Assembly (NCBI RefSeq): GCF_963678875.1
Contig: NZ_OY787456.1
Location: 2,356,001-2,420,000, forward strand
DNA: 64,000 nucleotides
Source: an uncultured Hyphomonas sp.
GTDB lineage: Bacteria; Pseudomonadota; Alphaproteobacteria; Caulobacterales; Hyphomonadaceae
Direction: 5' to 3'
Program-made: the position numbers and the translations under genes
Shown: piece by piece, positions 34,788 through 42,857 of the stretch
Numbering within the stretch: the stretch's first letter is position 1
How the letters are laid out: each line of letters opens with the position of its first letter
The notes under the pieces: model-generated
Told to the model about the DNA's origin: nothing
What the model saw: only the letters and a program-made list of their open reading frames with translations
Databases searched by the model: none

Positions 34788-37103
34788 CTAGAAGGACTTT
34801 CGGACGGAGAGATAAACAGTTCTGGGAGAATTATACGCGCCCACGACCCCGGCTGACAGCAAGGGCTGGATGAACGAAAAGACCTCGTAACGTTCTTCAA
34901 ACGCGTTCTTGACTTCAGCACGCACCGACCAGCCCGATACAGTGTCGTCCAGCCCGATATGGAAATCAGCCACCTGATATTCACCCGTGCCACGCGGCAG
35001 AGCGGGATTCCGGTGAATCTGATTGGAGCTGAAGGACAACCGGCCACCGGCGTTGAGCTCCAGGTTTCCAGACAGCGGCCGGACATAGTCCGCACCAATC
35101 AACCCACTCACTTTTGGTGCATCGGCAAGTCGGGTACCCGTATCCTGGCTCTTAGCCTCAAGCAGGCCGATATTGCCATAGGCGGTGAGATTGTCCGTCA
35201 GGCTGTACCTCGTTTCCAGTTCGATCCCGTAGGTTTCGGCATCGAAGCTCTGGATCACAAACGCACCGGTGACGCCGACATTCGGATCAAATACCGAGTC
35301 CTGGAAATCCGTCAGGTCGGTGTAGAACGCCGCTGCGCTCACCGTTCCCCGACCACCAGCATAATTGCCCTTGGCCCCGATCTCGACCGAGCGAGCGACC
35401 TCCTCAGGAATGATGAAAGGTTCAGGCGTGAACGAGCCGCTGATGGTCGCATTGTTGAACGCCGCACTCTTCGTACCTTGCGCGAAGGAGATGTACGTCA
35501 TCCAGTCATCATTGATGTCGTAGCTGAAATTCAAACTTCCATCGACGGAGGTATCATCTGTCGTCGTAGTCGGCACGACACCGGCCGCATTGATCAGTGG
35601 ATAGATCGAGATGCCGGCCCGCTGGTCCACAGGAAGGAAGAAATCATTCGGAACACTGATCGGGTCCAGACCGATCAGGTCCAGGATCGTGACAGAGAAG
35701 TCTGCCGTCTTTTCTTCGTATCCGATACGCAGACCACCACTGACCGAGAATTTGTCAGAGAAGTCATACGTCATCAGGCCGAACAGCGCATAGGATTCAA
35801 GATCCTGATCCAGCAGCGCATTCGACGTACCGGCAAAGGCAAAGCCGCCGACATCAGCACCGCCGCTCATCGTCCCGGGAGAGAACCAGGTCTGCAGCCG
35901 GACGGTCCGGTCGAATGCCAGGCTCTGGTCCTGATACATGCCGCCGATGAACCCGTTCCACGACTCACCTGAGTAGTTAAGGCGAACCTCCTGAGTGAAC
36001 TGCTCGAATTCCTCTTCAAAAAGCTGGTAGCCCTTGGGCTGACCTGCGGCATCGCTGGAGGAATAAAAAATGCTGGAATAGTTGGTGTAGTCCATCACCG
36101 AATATGCGCTGACGGAGGTCAGTGTGAGGGTGTCGGACAGCTCCCAATCAAAGGTCAGAACGGCATCGGTGCTATCCTGAGAATCAGCATCAGCCGGAAC
36201 CGAGACACCGTCGATGAAGGTCGTCGTCGGGTTCAGGTTTTTCTCATAAGGCCTTGTCGTGTAACCGAAATATGAAACAAGCGCCGGGTTCAGCGCCTCT
36301 GTCAGCTGGAAGGCATTACCCGTCGTATCCTGCTCTGAGTGCTGCAGCATGAAGGTCGCGGTCAACGTATCCGTCGGCTCAGCAACCATGGTGCCACGAA
36401 GGACATACCGCTCGGTCGCAGGCACATCATCGCTGCCGGCAAGGTTCTTCACATATCCGCCCGTATCGGAATACTGGCCGCCTACCCGGAACCGCAATTT
36501 GTCACTGGCCGGAAGGTCCGCTGTAGCGCCGACTGTGTAACTCTCGTTCTCGAATTCGTAGCTGCCGTAGATGTCGCCGCCGAACTCTGTACCTGGTTTG
36601 CGCGAGACAACGCTGATGGCACCAACACTGGTGTTCTTTCCGAAAATAACGCCCTGCGCGCCCTTGATGACTTCCACCCGCTCCACGTCGAACAGGGAGT
36701 CCCGATATTGGCGGGCCCGCGGCTTGTAGACATTGTCCACAAAAAGCCCGACCGACTGTTCAGCGGTCTGGTTGGCATTGTTCGTACCAATTCCGCGAAT
36801 GACGATGGACGGCAAGTCTCCGGGAGACTGGCTGAATGTCAGGCCTGGAACGTCCTGCGCAATTTCGCTGACTTCGAGAATGTTGCGTTCCGCAAGATCC
36901 TGCCCGCTCACGACCGAAATGGCGATCGGCGTATCCTGCAGAGTGGTTTCGCTCTTGGTCGCCGTAACGATCACGACGGACTGGCGGCTTTCACTTTCCC
37001 TGTTGGCAGGCGCGTCGACTTCCTGAGCGACAGCCACCTGAACGTTGGACACTGCCAGCATTGAAAGCACAATGGTGCTGGCACCAAACTTGGTATTAAA
37101 CAT
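34788..37103 (-). CDS. TonB-dependent outer-membrane receptor
   Basis: Receptor of 771 residues with GGGAGG before ATG 37103. After the signal peptide (ending VQVAVAQE) a TonB-box-like VVIVTATKSE appears. Plug motifs are LPSIVIRGIGTNNANQTAEQSVGLFVDNVYKPR and VERVEVIKGAQGVIFGKNTSVGAISVVSRKP; the barrel ends in VRKSF. It belongs to the group often found in catabolic loci of sphingomonads and Hyphomonadaceae. It is divergent from an MFS gene, and both promoters carry the shared 16-bp element. It probably imports the substrate of the downstream CoA pathway. Confidence 0.9.
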   Translation of the reverse strand: MFNTKFGASTIVLSMLAVSNVQVAVAQEVDAPANRESESRQSVVIVTATKSETTLQDTPIAISVVSGQDLAERNILEVSEIAQDVPGLTFSQSPGDLPSIVIRGIGTNNANQTAEQSVGLFVDNVYKPRARQYRDSLFDVERVEVIKGAQGVIFGKNTSVGAISVVSRKPGTEFGGDIYGSYEFENESYTVGATADLPASDKLRFRVGGQYSDTGGYVKNLAGSDDVPATERYVLRGTMVAEPTDTLTATFMLQHSEQDTTGNAFQLTEALNPALVSYFGYTTRPYEKNLNPTTTFIDGVSVPADADSQDSTDAVLTFDWELSDTLTLTSVSAYSVMDYTNYSSIFYSSSDAAGQPKGYQLFEEEFEQFTQEVRLNYSGESWNGFIGGMYQDQSLAFDRTVRLQTWFSPGTMSGGADVGGFAFAGTSNALLDQDLESYALFGLMTYDFSDKFSVSGGLRIGYEEKTADFSVTILDLIGLDPISVPNDFFLPVDQRAGISIYPLINAAGVVPTTTTDDTSVDGSLNFSYDINDDWMTYISFAQGTKSAAFNNATISGSFTPEPFIIPEEVARSVEIGAKGNYAGGRGTVSAAAFYTDLTDFQDSVFDPNVGVTGAFVIQSFDAETYGIELETRYSLTDNLTAYGNIGLLEAKSQDTGTRLADAPKVSGLIGADYVRPLSGNLELNAGGRLSFSSNQIHRNPALPRGTGEYQVADFHIGLDDTVSGWSVRAEVKNAFEERYEVFSFIQPLLSAGVVGAYNSPRTVYLSVRKSF

Positions 37104-37144
37104 ATGACCTCCCTGGTCGCTCGGTATTTATCTGTGAGCTTTAT

Positions 37145-37160
37145 CTGATAAGTCTATAAG
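37145..37160 (-). promoter_or_regulatory. shared 16-bp operator, receptor-side copy
   Basis: Read on the minus strand: CTTATAGACTTATCAG, 13 of 16 identical to the copy at 42404. It lies 42 bases upstream of the receptor start. Confidence 0.6.
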
Positions 37161-37340
37161 ACTTCTCTCGTCGCCGCCAAGTCCCAATTGGAAAATTTTT
37201 CTGTTTCTGTATTTGAGGGCGGACTCTTCTTCAGCTCACTAACATTCCCTGGGAACTGAGCCACTTCGTCAGGCTATCTGCGCGAGATGCCCCACCTTCA
37301 CGCCACGGAAACCGACTGTCCGGCACAACAGCTATTGATC

Positions 37341-37356
37341 CTGATCGATTTATCAG
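37341..37356 (+). promoter_or_regulatory. shared 16-bp operator, MFS-side copy
   Basis: CTGATCGATTTATCAG, 14 of 16 identical to the copy at 42404. It lies 99 bases upstream of the MFS start. Confidence 0.6.
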
Positions 37357-37455
37357 AATACTGGCGCTCAATCCGCCCGCCCGGGACCTCCCTTTCAAAT
37401 CAGAAAGGTTGGCGCGCCCGTTCAGAAGAGGCTCGGAGCTCAAGGAGGAATCTCA

Positions 37456-38748
37456 ATGTCTGCGGTGTCTGAGGCAAGCCCCACTCGAAACAGCCACTAC
37501 CGGTATTATGTGCTGCTGATCCTAATGATCGGACAAACACTGAGCGTAGTGGACCGCGGCCTCATCTCGGTGGTCATGACAAACATTCAGGATGAATTCC
37601 AACTGAACGACACGCAACTTGGACTGCTCGGCGGAACAGCTTTTGCCTTGTTTTATGCGACTTTTGGCATACCGATTGCGCGTTTGGCAGACCGGACTAA
37701 CAGAAAGAACATCTTCGCCGCCGCCGTGACAGTCTGGAGCCTTGCGACCGCGGCATGCGGTGCCGCAGGCGGGTTTGTCTCGCTGTTTCTGGCGCGTATG
37801 GGTGTCGGTATCGGAGAGGCCGGTGGCACACCATCCAGCCACTCCCTCCTGTCCGACTATTTCACAAAAGTTGAACTCGGTCGGGCGATCGGCTTCTTGT
37901 CCATGGGTGGCGCGCTCGGCGTCCTCGGCGGTCACCTGATCGGGACAGCCCTTGTAGATGCCTATGGCTGGCGGATGGTGTTCTATATAACGGGGATCCC
38001 TGGCGTCCTGCTCGGCCTCCTCACATATATTTCCGTACGGGAACCAGAGCGCGGCAGGCTTCTCGAGCCTGGTCAGCGCAGCCGCGGACAGGCCGCATTG
38101 GGCGACACTATACGGTCGCTGCTTCGCAACAAGGTCTATGTCGGAACGGTTGCCGGACACACCTTTGCGCTGGTCACTGTTCAGGCCCTGCTCGTCTGGC
38201 TCTACCCCTTGATCGAACGCAACTTTGGCATGCCAAAAACCGAGATCGGGGCCTATGCGGCCGGCGTCCTTCTGTTCTGCGCCATGCCGTCCCTGTTTGT
38301 CGGCGGCGTCCTCTGCGACCTCATGGCCAAGCGAAGCCTGAAATGGATGAGCTGGCTGCCAGCCATCTTCGTCGCAGCCTCCATTCCCTTCTATTATCTG
38401 ATGCTGGGCGCGAACTCGCCGTTGGTCTTCTTTGCCTATCTCGGCGCCTTCAACATCTTCATCAATCTTGAAACCGCGCCCGTATTTGCGTCTGTCCAGG
38501 CCAATTCAGATCCTGCAGAACGCGCGTTGGCCGTCGCCTTGCTCGCCTTCTGCGTCACCATTGTCGGGTACGCGATCACACCTGTTGTCGTCGGAACACT
38601 GAGTGACACGGTGTTCTCCGGACTGGGCGAGCGTTCGTTGCACGCCGGACTCGCCCTTGTCGGGGTGTGCGCTCTGATTTCGATCTGGTGTTTCCAGTAT
38701 GCTGGTCGGCACGCAGAGGACGCGGCCTCGCCGCTTCCCTCGACGTGA
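37456..38748 (+). CDS. MFS transporter
   Basis: Inner-membrane carrier of 430 residues with twelve likely helices; AAGGAGG lies 7 bases before ATG 37456. The first half has VVDRGLISVVMTNIQDEF (helix 1), the loop RLADRTNRKNI, and the ARMGVGIGEAGGTPSSHSLLSDYF segment typical of the spinster-like/aromatic-acid group of MFS carriers common in sphingomonad catabolic clusters. It is divergent from the receptor gene. The pair would carry one substrate over both membranes. Confidence 0.88.
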   Translation: MSAVSEASPTRNSHYRYYVLLILMIGQTLSVVDRGLISVVMTNIQDEFQLNDTQLGLLGGTAFALFYATFGIPIARLADRTNRKNIFAAAVTVWSLATAACGAAGGFVSLFLARMGVGIGEAGGTPSSHSLLSDYFTKVELGRAIGFLSMGGALGVLGGHLIGTALVDAYGWRMVFYITGIPGVLLGLLTYISVREPERGRLLEPGQRSRGQAALGDTIRSLLRNKVYVGTVAGHTFALVTVQALLVWLYPLIERNFGMPKTEIGAYAAGVLLFCAMPSLFVGGVLCDLMAKRSLKWMSWLPAIFVAASIPFYYLMLGANSPLVFFAYLGAFNIFINLETAPVFASVQANSDPAERALAVALLAFCVTIVGYAITPVVVGTLSDTVFSGLGERSLHAGLALVGVCALISIWCFQYAGRHAEDAASPLPST

Positions 38749-38796
38749 GCCGAAATCGCCATTGACGGCATTTCCGGCGAGCACCTATCAAACAGG

Positions 38797-38812
38797 CTAA
38801 TAGGTTTATCAA
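38797..38812 (+). promoter_or_regulatory. shared 16-bp operator upstream of glcG-like operon
   Basis: CTAATAGGTTTATCAA, 13 of 16 identical to the copy at 42404, 17 bases before the start of the first gene of the GlcG-crotonase-ligase operon. Confidence 0.55.
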
Positions 38813-38829
38813 TTCTGAGGGAGGATCAC

Positions 38830-39249
38830 ATGGATCTCGTCAAAACCAAAAGCACCATCACCAGCTACGCAGCGCAGAAAATGATCGAGGCTGCAAAGGC
38901 CAAGGCGGAAGAGATGGGCAAGCCCATGGTAATCGCCGTCGTCGACGACGCAGGCGCACTCAAGGCCTATGAACGCATGGACGGTGCCCCGCTGCTCAGC
39001 GTCGATATCGCCCAGGACAAGGCCTATACTGCAATCTCCTTCGGCATGGCGACGCATGAGTGGCATGAATTCATCAAGAACGATCCGCCGCTGCTGCACG
39101 GTATCGTCAAGACCGACCGTCTCGTCGTTTTTGGCGGCGGCTATCCGGTGTTCGTGAACGGTGAACTCGTCGGCGGCATCGGTGTGAGCGGCGGCCACTA
39201 TTCCGACGACATGGAAGTCGCCCAGGCAGGCCTTGCCGCGATCAGCTGA
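38830..39249 (+). CDS. GlcG/HbpS family (DUF336) protein
   Basis: Small protein of 139 residues with GAGGGAGG before the start. It matches the GlcG/HbpS family over its whole length: A...MIEAAKAKAEEMGKPMVIAVVDDAGALKAYERMDGAPLLS, then FGGGYPVFVNGELVGGIGVSGG near the end. Some members bind haem, others act as accessory proteins in glycolate or diol use; the role is generally unclear. First gene of an operon with a crotonase and a CoA ligase. Confidence 0.88.
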   Translation: MDLVKTKSTITSYAAQKMIEAAKAKAEEMGKPMVIAVVDDAGALKAYERMDGAPLLSVDIAQDKAYTAISFGMATHEWHEFIKNDPPLLHGIVKTDRLVVFGGGYPVFVNGELVGGIGVSGGHYSDDMEVAQAGLAAIS

Positions 39250-39305
39250 TCGGCTGGCCCTACAGGGCCTGGCGCAGTCACAACAACCGGGAGGAAACGC
39301 GGACC

Positions 39306-40115
39306 ATGGATTACCAACACCTGATACTTGAGCGGGAAGGTCACATCCTGACCTGCCGGATGCACAATCCGCCGAACCAGACACTGAACACCCAGATGCT
39401 CTACGAACTGCATGACATGCTGAGTGCGGTTGAGCAGGACGACAACCTGCGGGTCCTGGTCGTGACCGGTACAGATGATGTGTTCCTGCGCTGGATGGAA
39501 CTGACCGAGATGCAAAGCCTGGCGCACGGTGAGCGTCAAATCGACATCCCGGCAGTGGTCAATGCCAATCACACGCTGGCCCGCCGTATCGAAGCCCTCC
39601 CGGTCGTGACGATCGCCGCGATCAACGGCAATGTCGGCGGGGGCGGTTGCGAATTCTCTCTGTCCTTCGACTTCCGTCTCATGAAGGATTCGCCGACGGC
39701 TACCTTCGCCCTGCCCCAGAGCAGTTTCGGCCTCGTACCCGGCGGTAGCGGCGGATGGTATGCCCTCAAGTATCTTGGCCGGGCAAAAGCCCTGGACATT
39801 CTGCTCCATGGCGATTTTCTTCAGCCCAGCACGGCGCTGGAACTCGGCCTGATCTCGCGCCTGTATTCCGAAGAGGACTTCGATTCCGAAGTGAAAGCCT
39901 TCGCGGAAAAGTTCGCCGCGCGCGCCCCGCTCGCCATGCGCGGCATCAAGCGCCTGGTGAACGCCGGGACCAATCAGGACCAGCTGAACTTCATGGCTCA
40001 GGAAGCCAAGGAGATCATGCAGATCATCGTCTCCGAAGATGCCCAGCACGCGCTCGACATGTGGCTCAGCAATCCTGATCCCGAAGCGTACAACCCCCAA
40101 TTCAAAGGCAAATAG
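39306..40115 (+). CDS. enoyl-CoA hydratase/isomerase family protein, altered active site
   Basis: Crotonase-fold protein of 269 residues. The second oxyanion motif is present (NGNVGGGGCEFSLS, with Glu116 at the place of catalytic Glu144 of rat hydratase). The first oxyanion motif, usually SAGAD, reads FLRWMELTEM (residues 60-69), and the second catalytic acid (Glu164 in rat, in QPE) is Gln138 in ALPQSS. It is therefore probably not a simple hydratase; another crotonase reaction (isomerase, ring or C-C hydrolase) is possible. It lies 3 bases before the CoA ligase gene. Confidence 0.82.
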   Translation: MDYQHLILEREGHILTCRMHNPPNQTLNTQMLYELHDMLSAVEQDDNLRVLVVTGTDDVFLRWMELTEMQSLAHGERQIDIPAVVNANHTLARRIEALPVVTIAAINGNVGGGGCEFSLSFDFRLMKDSPTATFALPQSSFGLVPGGSGGWYALKYLGRAKALDILLHGDFLQPSTALELGLISRLYSEEDFDSEVKAFAEKFAARAPLAMRGIKRLVNAGTNQDQLNFMAQEAKEIMQIIVSEDAQHALDMWLSNPDPEAYNPQFKGK

Positions 40116-40118
40116 CCG

Positions 40119-41672
40119 ATGAGCAGCCTGCATGTGGCCATGGACAAGGACTTCCACTGGCTCCTGAAGAACCACGCAGAAAGGCGCCCCGACGCCCCGA
40201 TGCTTCACTGGGAGCCTTTTGAGGGTGAGGCGCAGACGTGGACCTATGGCGTATTCTACAAGGATGTCCGCCGCTGCGCCGCCGGCCTGCATGGGAAAGG
40301 TGTCCGCCGGGGTGACTTTGTTCTGCTGCATGCGAACAACTGCCCGGAATTCCTGATCGCCTACCATGCCTGCGCCGCGCTCGGCGCGGTCGTGGTGACG
40401 ACCAATCCGCGGTCCGCAATCGAGGAGATGCGCTACTTCATCAGCCATTCGCGGGTGCGCTTCGCCATCACGCAGCCGGAATTCGTGGCACTGATCCGCG
40501 AAACCGGCCCAGATCTCGAATGGATTGCCAGCACAGAACGCAACAGTACGGAGCCTTCTGGCTCCATCCCTGACGGCATCGTCGCCTTTCATGAACTGTT
40601 CGCAGACGACACGCATTTCGACATCGAGCGGAATGACCCGATGGCGCCGCTGTCCGTCCAGTATACATCCGGCACGACATCGCGACCGAAAGGCGTGGTC
40701 TGGACCCATGCCAACGCCCTGTGGGGATCGCAGACGGTCGCCTCACACAATCTGCTGCGGGACATCGACACGGCCATCGTGTTCACCCCGCTTTGCCACA
40801 CCAATGCGATGAGCTGGGCCCACTATGGGGTGCTCTGGTCTGGCGGCGCCATGGTTCTGCAACCGAAATTTTCGGCCAGCCGCTTCTGGCCGGCTGCGCT
40901 GAAGCATGGTTGCACCTGGGCTAATGTCATTCCGTTTGCGATGCAGGCATTGGCGACCCTCCCGGTGCCGGAAGATCACGCCTTCCGCTACTGGGTGATC
41001 GGTGCGGCCAACATCGGCCCGGCGGAAAACCTGTTCCGGGTCACATTTGTCGGCGCGTGGGGTATGACGGAACTGATCGCTCACGGAACATATACACCGC
41101 CCCAGCTGTCCAGCCCTGAAAGATCCATGGGTATGCCTGCGCCGGAGTTCGAACTGAAGATTGTCGACGACAACGGACAGGATGTTGCACAGGGCGAAAC
41201 CGGCCTGCTGAAAGTGCGCGGTGTGCCGGGCATCACCTTGTTCAAGGAATACCTCTACAATCCGGAAGCGACGGCCGGCAGTTTCGACGAGGAAGGCTGG
41301 TTCGACACGGGCGACCGGGTGTTCCAGACCGCAGACGGCCACCTCCGCTTTGCGGACCGAGCGAAAGACATGCTGAAAGTCGGCGCGGAAAACGTCGCCG
41401 CGTCTGAAATAGAGGGCGCGGTCATGCTGACCGAGGGTGTTCTGGAGTGCGCCGTTGTCGGCAAGCCTGACAAGATGAAGGACGAAGTCCCGGCCGTCTT
41501 CGTGCGCGCCGCCGAAGCGTCGGACGCACTGGCATCAGCGATTCTGGAAACCTGCCGCGCTCAGCTGGCGGATTTCAAGGTTCCCGTTGAGGTGATCTTC
41601 GTGGACGACTTCCCGCGCGCGGAACTGAACAAGATCGCCAAGGCAAAATTGCGCAAGCACTTTGCGGATTGA
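40119..41672 (+). CDS. AMP-forming acyl-CoA ligase
   Basis: ANL-superfamily ligase of 517 residues. P-loop motif YTSGTTSRPKGVVWTHAN, the A5 region GAWGMTELI, GWFDTGDRV (A7), KDMLKVGAENVAASEIE (A8) and the C-terminal NKIAKAKLRK with the catalytic lysine are all present. It activates a carboxylic acid as CoA thioester in the cytoplasm. It is closest in feel to the CaiC/medium-chain group, but the acid is not identifiable. It is probably the entry step of the catabolic island. A strong hairpin follows. Confidence 0.92.
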   Translation: MSSLHVAMDKDFHWLLKNHAERRPDAPMLHWEPFEGEAQTWTYGVFYKDVRRCAAGLHGKGVRRGDFVLLHANNCPEFLIAYHACAALGAVVVTTNPRSAIEEMRYFISHSRVRFAITQPEFVALIRETGPDLEWIASTERNSTEPSGSIPDGIVAFHELFADDTHFDIERNDPMAPLSVQYTSGTTSRPKGVVWTHANALWGSQTVASHNLLRDIDTAIVFTPLCHTNAMSWAHYGVLWSGGAMVLQPKFSASRFWPAALKHGCTWANVIPFAMQALATLPVPEDHAFRYWVIGAANIGPAENLFRVTFVGAWGMTELIAHGTYTPPQLSSPERSMGMPAPEFELKIVDDNGQDVAQGETGLLKVRGVPGITLFKEYLYNPEATAGSFDEEGWFDTGDRVFQTADGHLRFADRAKDMLKVGAENVAASEIEGAVMLTEGVLECAVVGKPDKMKDEVPAVFVRAAEASDALASAILETCRAQLADFKVPVEVIFVDDFPRAELNKIAKAKLRKHFAD

Positions 41673-41675
41673 AAA

Positions 41676-41707
41676 ACCGCCGGTCTCCGCAAAAAGAGAC
41701 CGGCGGT
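41676..41707. terminator. bidirectional terminator between ligase and VOC genes
   Basis: Perfect 12-bp stem ACCGCCGGTCTC / GAGACCGGCGGT with loop CGCAAAAA. On the minus strand it is followed by TTTTC, making it a good intrinsic terminator for the VOC gene; on the plus strand it lies right behind the ligase stop. Confidence 0.8.
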
Positions 41708-41736
41708 CACTCGCCCTTAGCGATGTGCCTGGGTGA

Positions 41737-42315
41737 TCAGATCCCCGGATAGGGAATGTTGCGATTATCGAGCGCATCGGCGCCGAACTTCCCGACTTTT
41801 TGTTCCCGGGTGCGCTGGACCCACTCGTCGAGGTTCTTGCGCGCTTTCGGTCCCTGCTCGGTGGCATACTCCGTATAAATCGGAGTCTTGGTGGTGATCT
41901 CGACCTGCATGCCATTCGGGTCATACATGTAGACCGATTTAAGGAAACCGTGATCCACCGGACCAAGGCACATGACGCCCTTCTCATTGATCTTCTTCTG
42001 CCAGGCGAGCACTTCTTCCTCGGAATCCACCTCAAATGCGATGTGCCGGTCAAAACTGTGAGCCATCGCGAAGTGGGCGGGAGTGGCGTTGGTCGGCTCA
42101 TCAAAGAAAGCGATGAAATCACCGTTTCCAAGCTGGAAGAACAGATGCATGAACGGTGTAGGCTCATTCGTTCCCGGAACATTCTCTTCGGAAAACGCGA
42201 TCCGGAGCGGCAGCCCCAGTACGTCTTCGTAAAACCAGCGCGTCTGCTCTGCATCGCGGCAGCGATACGCCGTGTGGTTTGCGTTATTCAGAATATTCTG
42301 TGCTTCTTCTGGCAT
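41737..42315 (-). CDS. VOC family protein, probable extradiol-type dioxygenase
   Basis: Protein of 192 residues from ATG 42315 (GGGAGAAGG upstream). It shows two beta-alpha-beta-beta-beta modules with the metal triad of the vicinal-oxygen-chelate fold: His in NNANHTAYRCRD, His in FDRHIAFEVDS and Glu in MQVEITTKT. This suits a Fe(II)/Mn(II) extradiol dioxygenase or a glyoxalase-like isomerase. In an island with a flavin hydroxylase and CoA ligase, ring cleavage is a reasonable guess. It is divergent from the SnoaL-like gene over a shared operator. Confidence 0.82.
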   Translation of the reverse strand: MPEEAQNILNNANHTAYRCRDAEQTRWFYEDVLGLPLRIAFSEENVPGTNEPTPFMHLFFQLGNGDFIAFFDEPTNATPAHFAMAHSFDRHIAFEVDSEEEVLAWQKKINEKGVMCLGPVDHGFLKSVYMYDPNGMQVEITTKTPIYTEYATEQGPKARKNLDEWVQRTREQKVGKFGADALDNRNIPYPGI

Positions 42316-42403
42316 TGGCCTTCTCCCTGCATTCATGCGCGTCTTCGCCTTGCACCCCGTGCCGGAACCTGCACGAAATCGCCTCTGGCAATACACTTAA
42401 ACT

Positions 42404-42419
42404 CTGATAGTTTTATCAG
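42404..42419. promoter_or_regulatory. shared 16-bp operator, best copy (VOC/SnoaL gap)
   Basis: CTGATAGTTTTATCAG contains the perfect inverted repeat CTGATA-N4-TATCAG. It lies in the 153-base gap between two divergent genes. Three further copies occur at 37145, 37341 and 38797. Confidence 0.65.
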
Positions 42420-42468
42420 TATCTACTGTCAACGTATTCCGCCCGAAACAAGAAATGAGATTCCAAGC

Positions 42469-42852
42469 ATGAACGATCCCAATGGAACCGCCACGAAGTT
42501 CTTCGACGCCATTGAACGGGGCAGTTTTTCAGAAGTTGAAAACATCTATTCGGATGACGTTGCCATCTGGCACAGCAATGACGACCAGACGCAGGGAAAA
42601 GCTGAGAACCTTGCCGTCCTGAAAGGCGCATCAGGGCTGGTTGGATTCAGATATGACATCCTCCACCGGTCGGTGGAGGGCGACGTGGTTGCCCAGCATC
42701 ACCGCCTCCACCTGACCCGGCGCGACAATGGATCGGAAACCGCAATTCAGGCCGCAATCTTCCTCACGGTTTCCGGGAACAGGATCACCCGCATCGATGA
42801 GTTTATCGAACAGTCTGCGGATGAAAGGATCAACAAGCTCCTCGCGGACTGA
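42469..42852 (+). CDS. SnoaL-like / NTF2-fold protein
   Basis: Small protein of 127 residues starting at ATG 42469. The pattern NGTATKFFDAIERGSFSEVENIYSDDVAIWHSNDD, a central FRYDILHRSVEGDVVAQHH and the late AIFLTVSGNRITRIDEFIE is that of the SnoaL/limonene-epoxide-hydrolase NTF2-like superfamily. Such proteins are isomerases, hydrolases, dehydratases or ligand binders; the residues here do not decide. It is divergent from the VOC gene and ends 5 bases before the converging hydroxylase gene. Confidence 0.8.
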   Translation: MNDPNGTATKFFDAIERGSFSEVENIYSDDVAIWHSNDDQTQGKAENLAVLKGASGLVGFRYDILHRSVEGDVVAQHHRLHLTRRDNGSETAIQAAIFLTVSGNRITRIDEFIEQSADERINKLLAD

Positions 42853-42857
42853 TCCCG

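Larger units (their letters stand above)
37104..37455. other. 352-base divergent promoter region
   Basis: No gene recognised. It separates the receptor and MFS genes and contains two copies of the 16-bp inverted repeat, one near each gene. Confidence 0.5.

Noticed and set aside
39198..40709. Open minus-strand frame of 503 codons antisense to crotonase and ligase genes
   Set aside because: Shadow of two genes with clear motifs on the plus strand.
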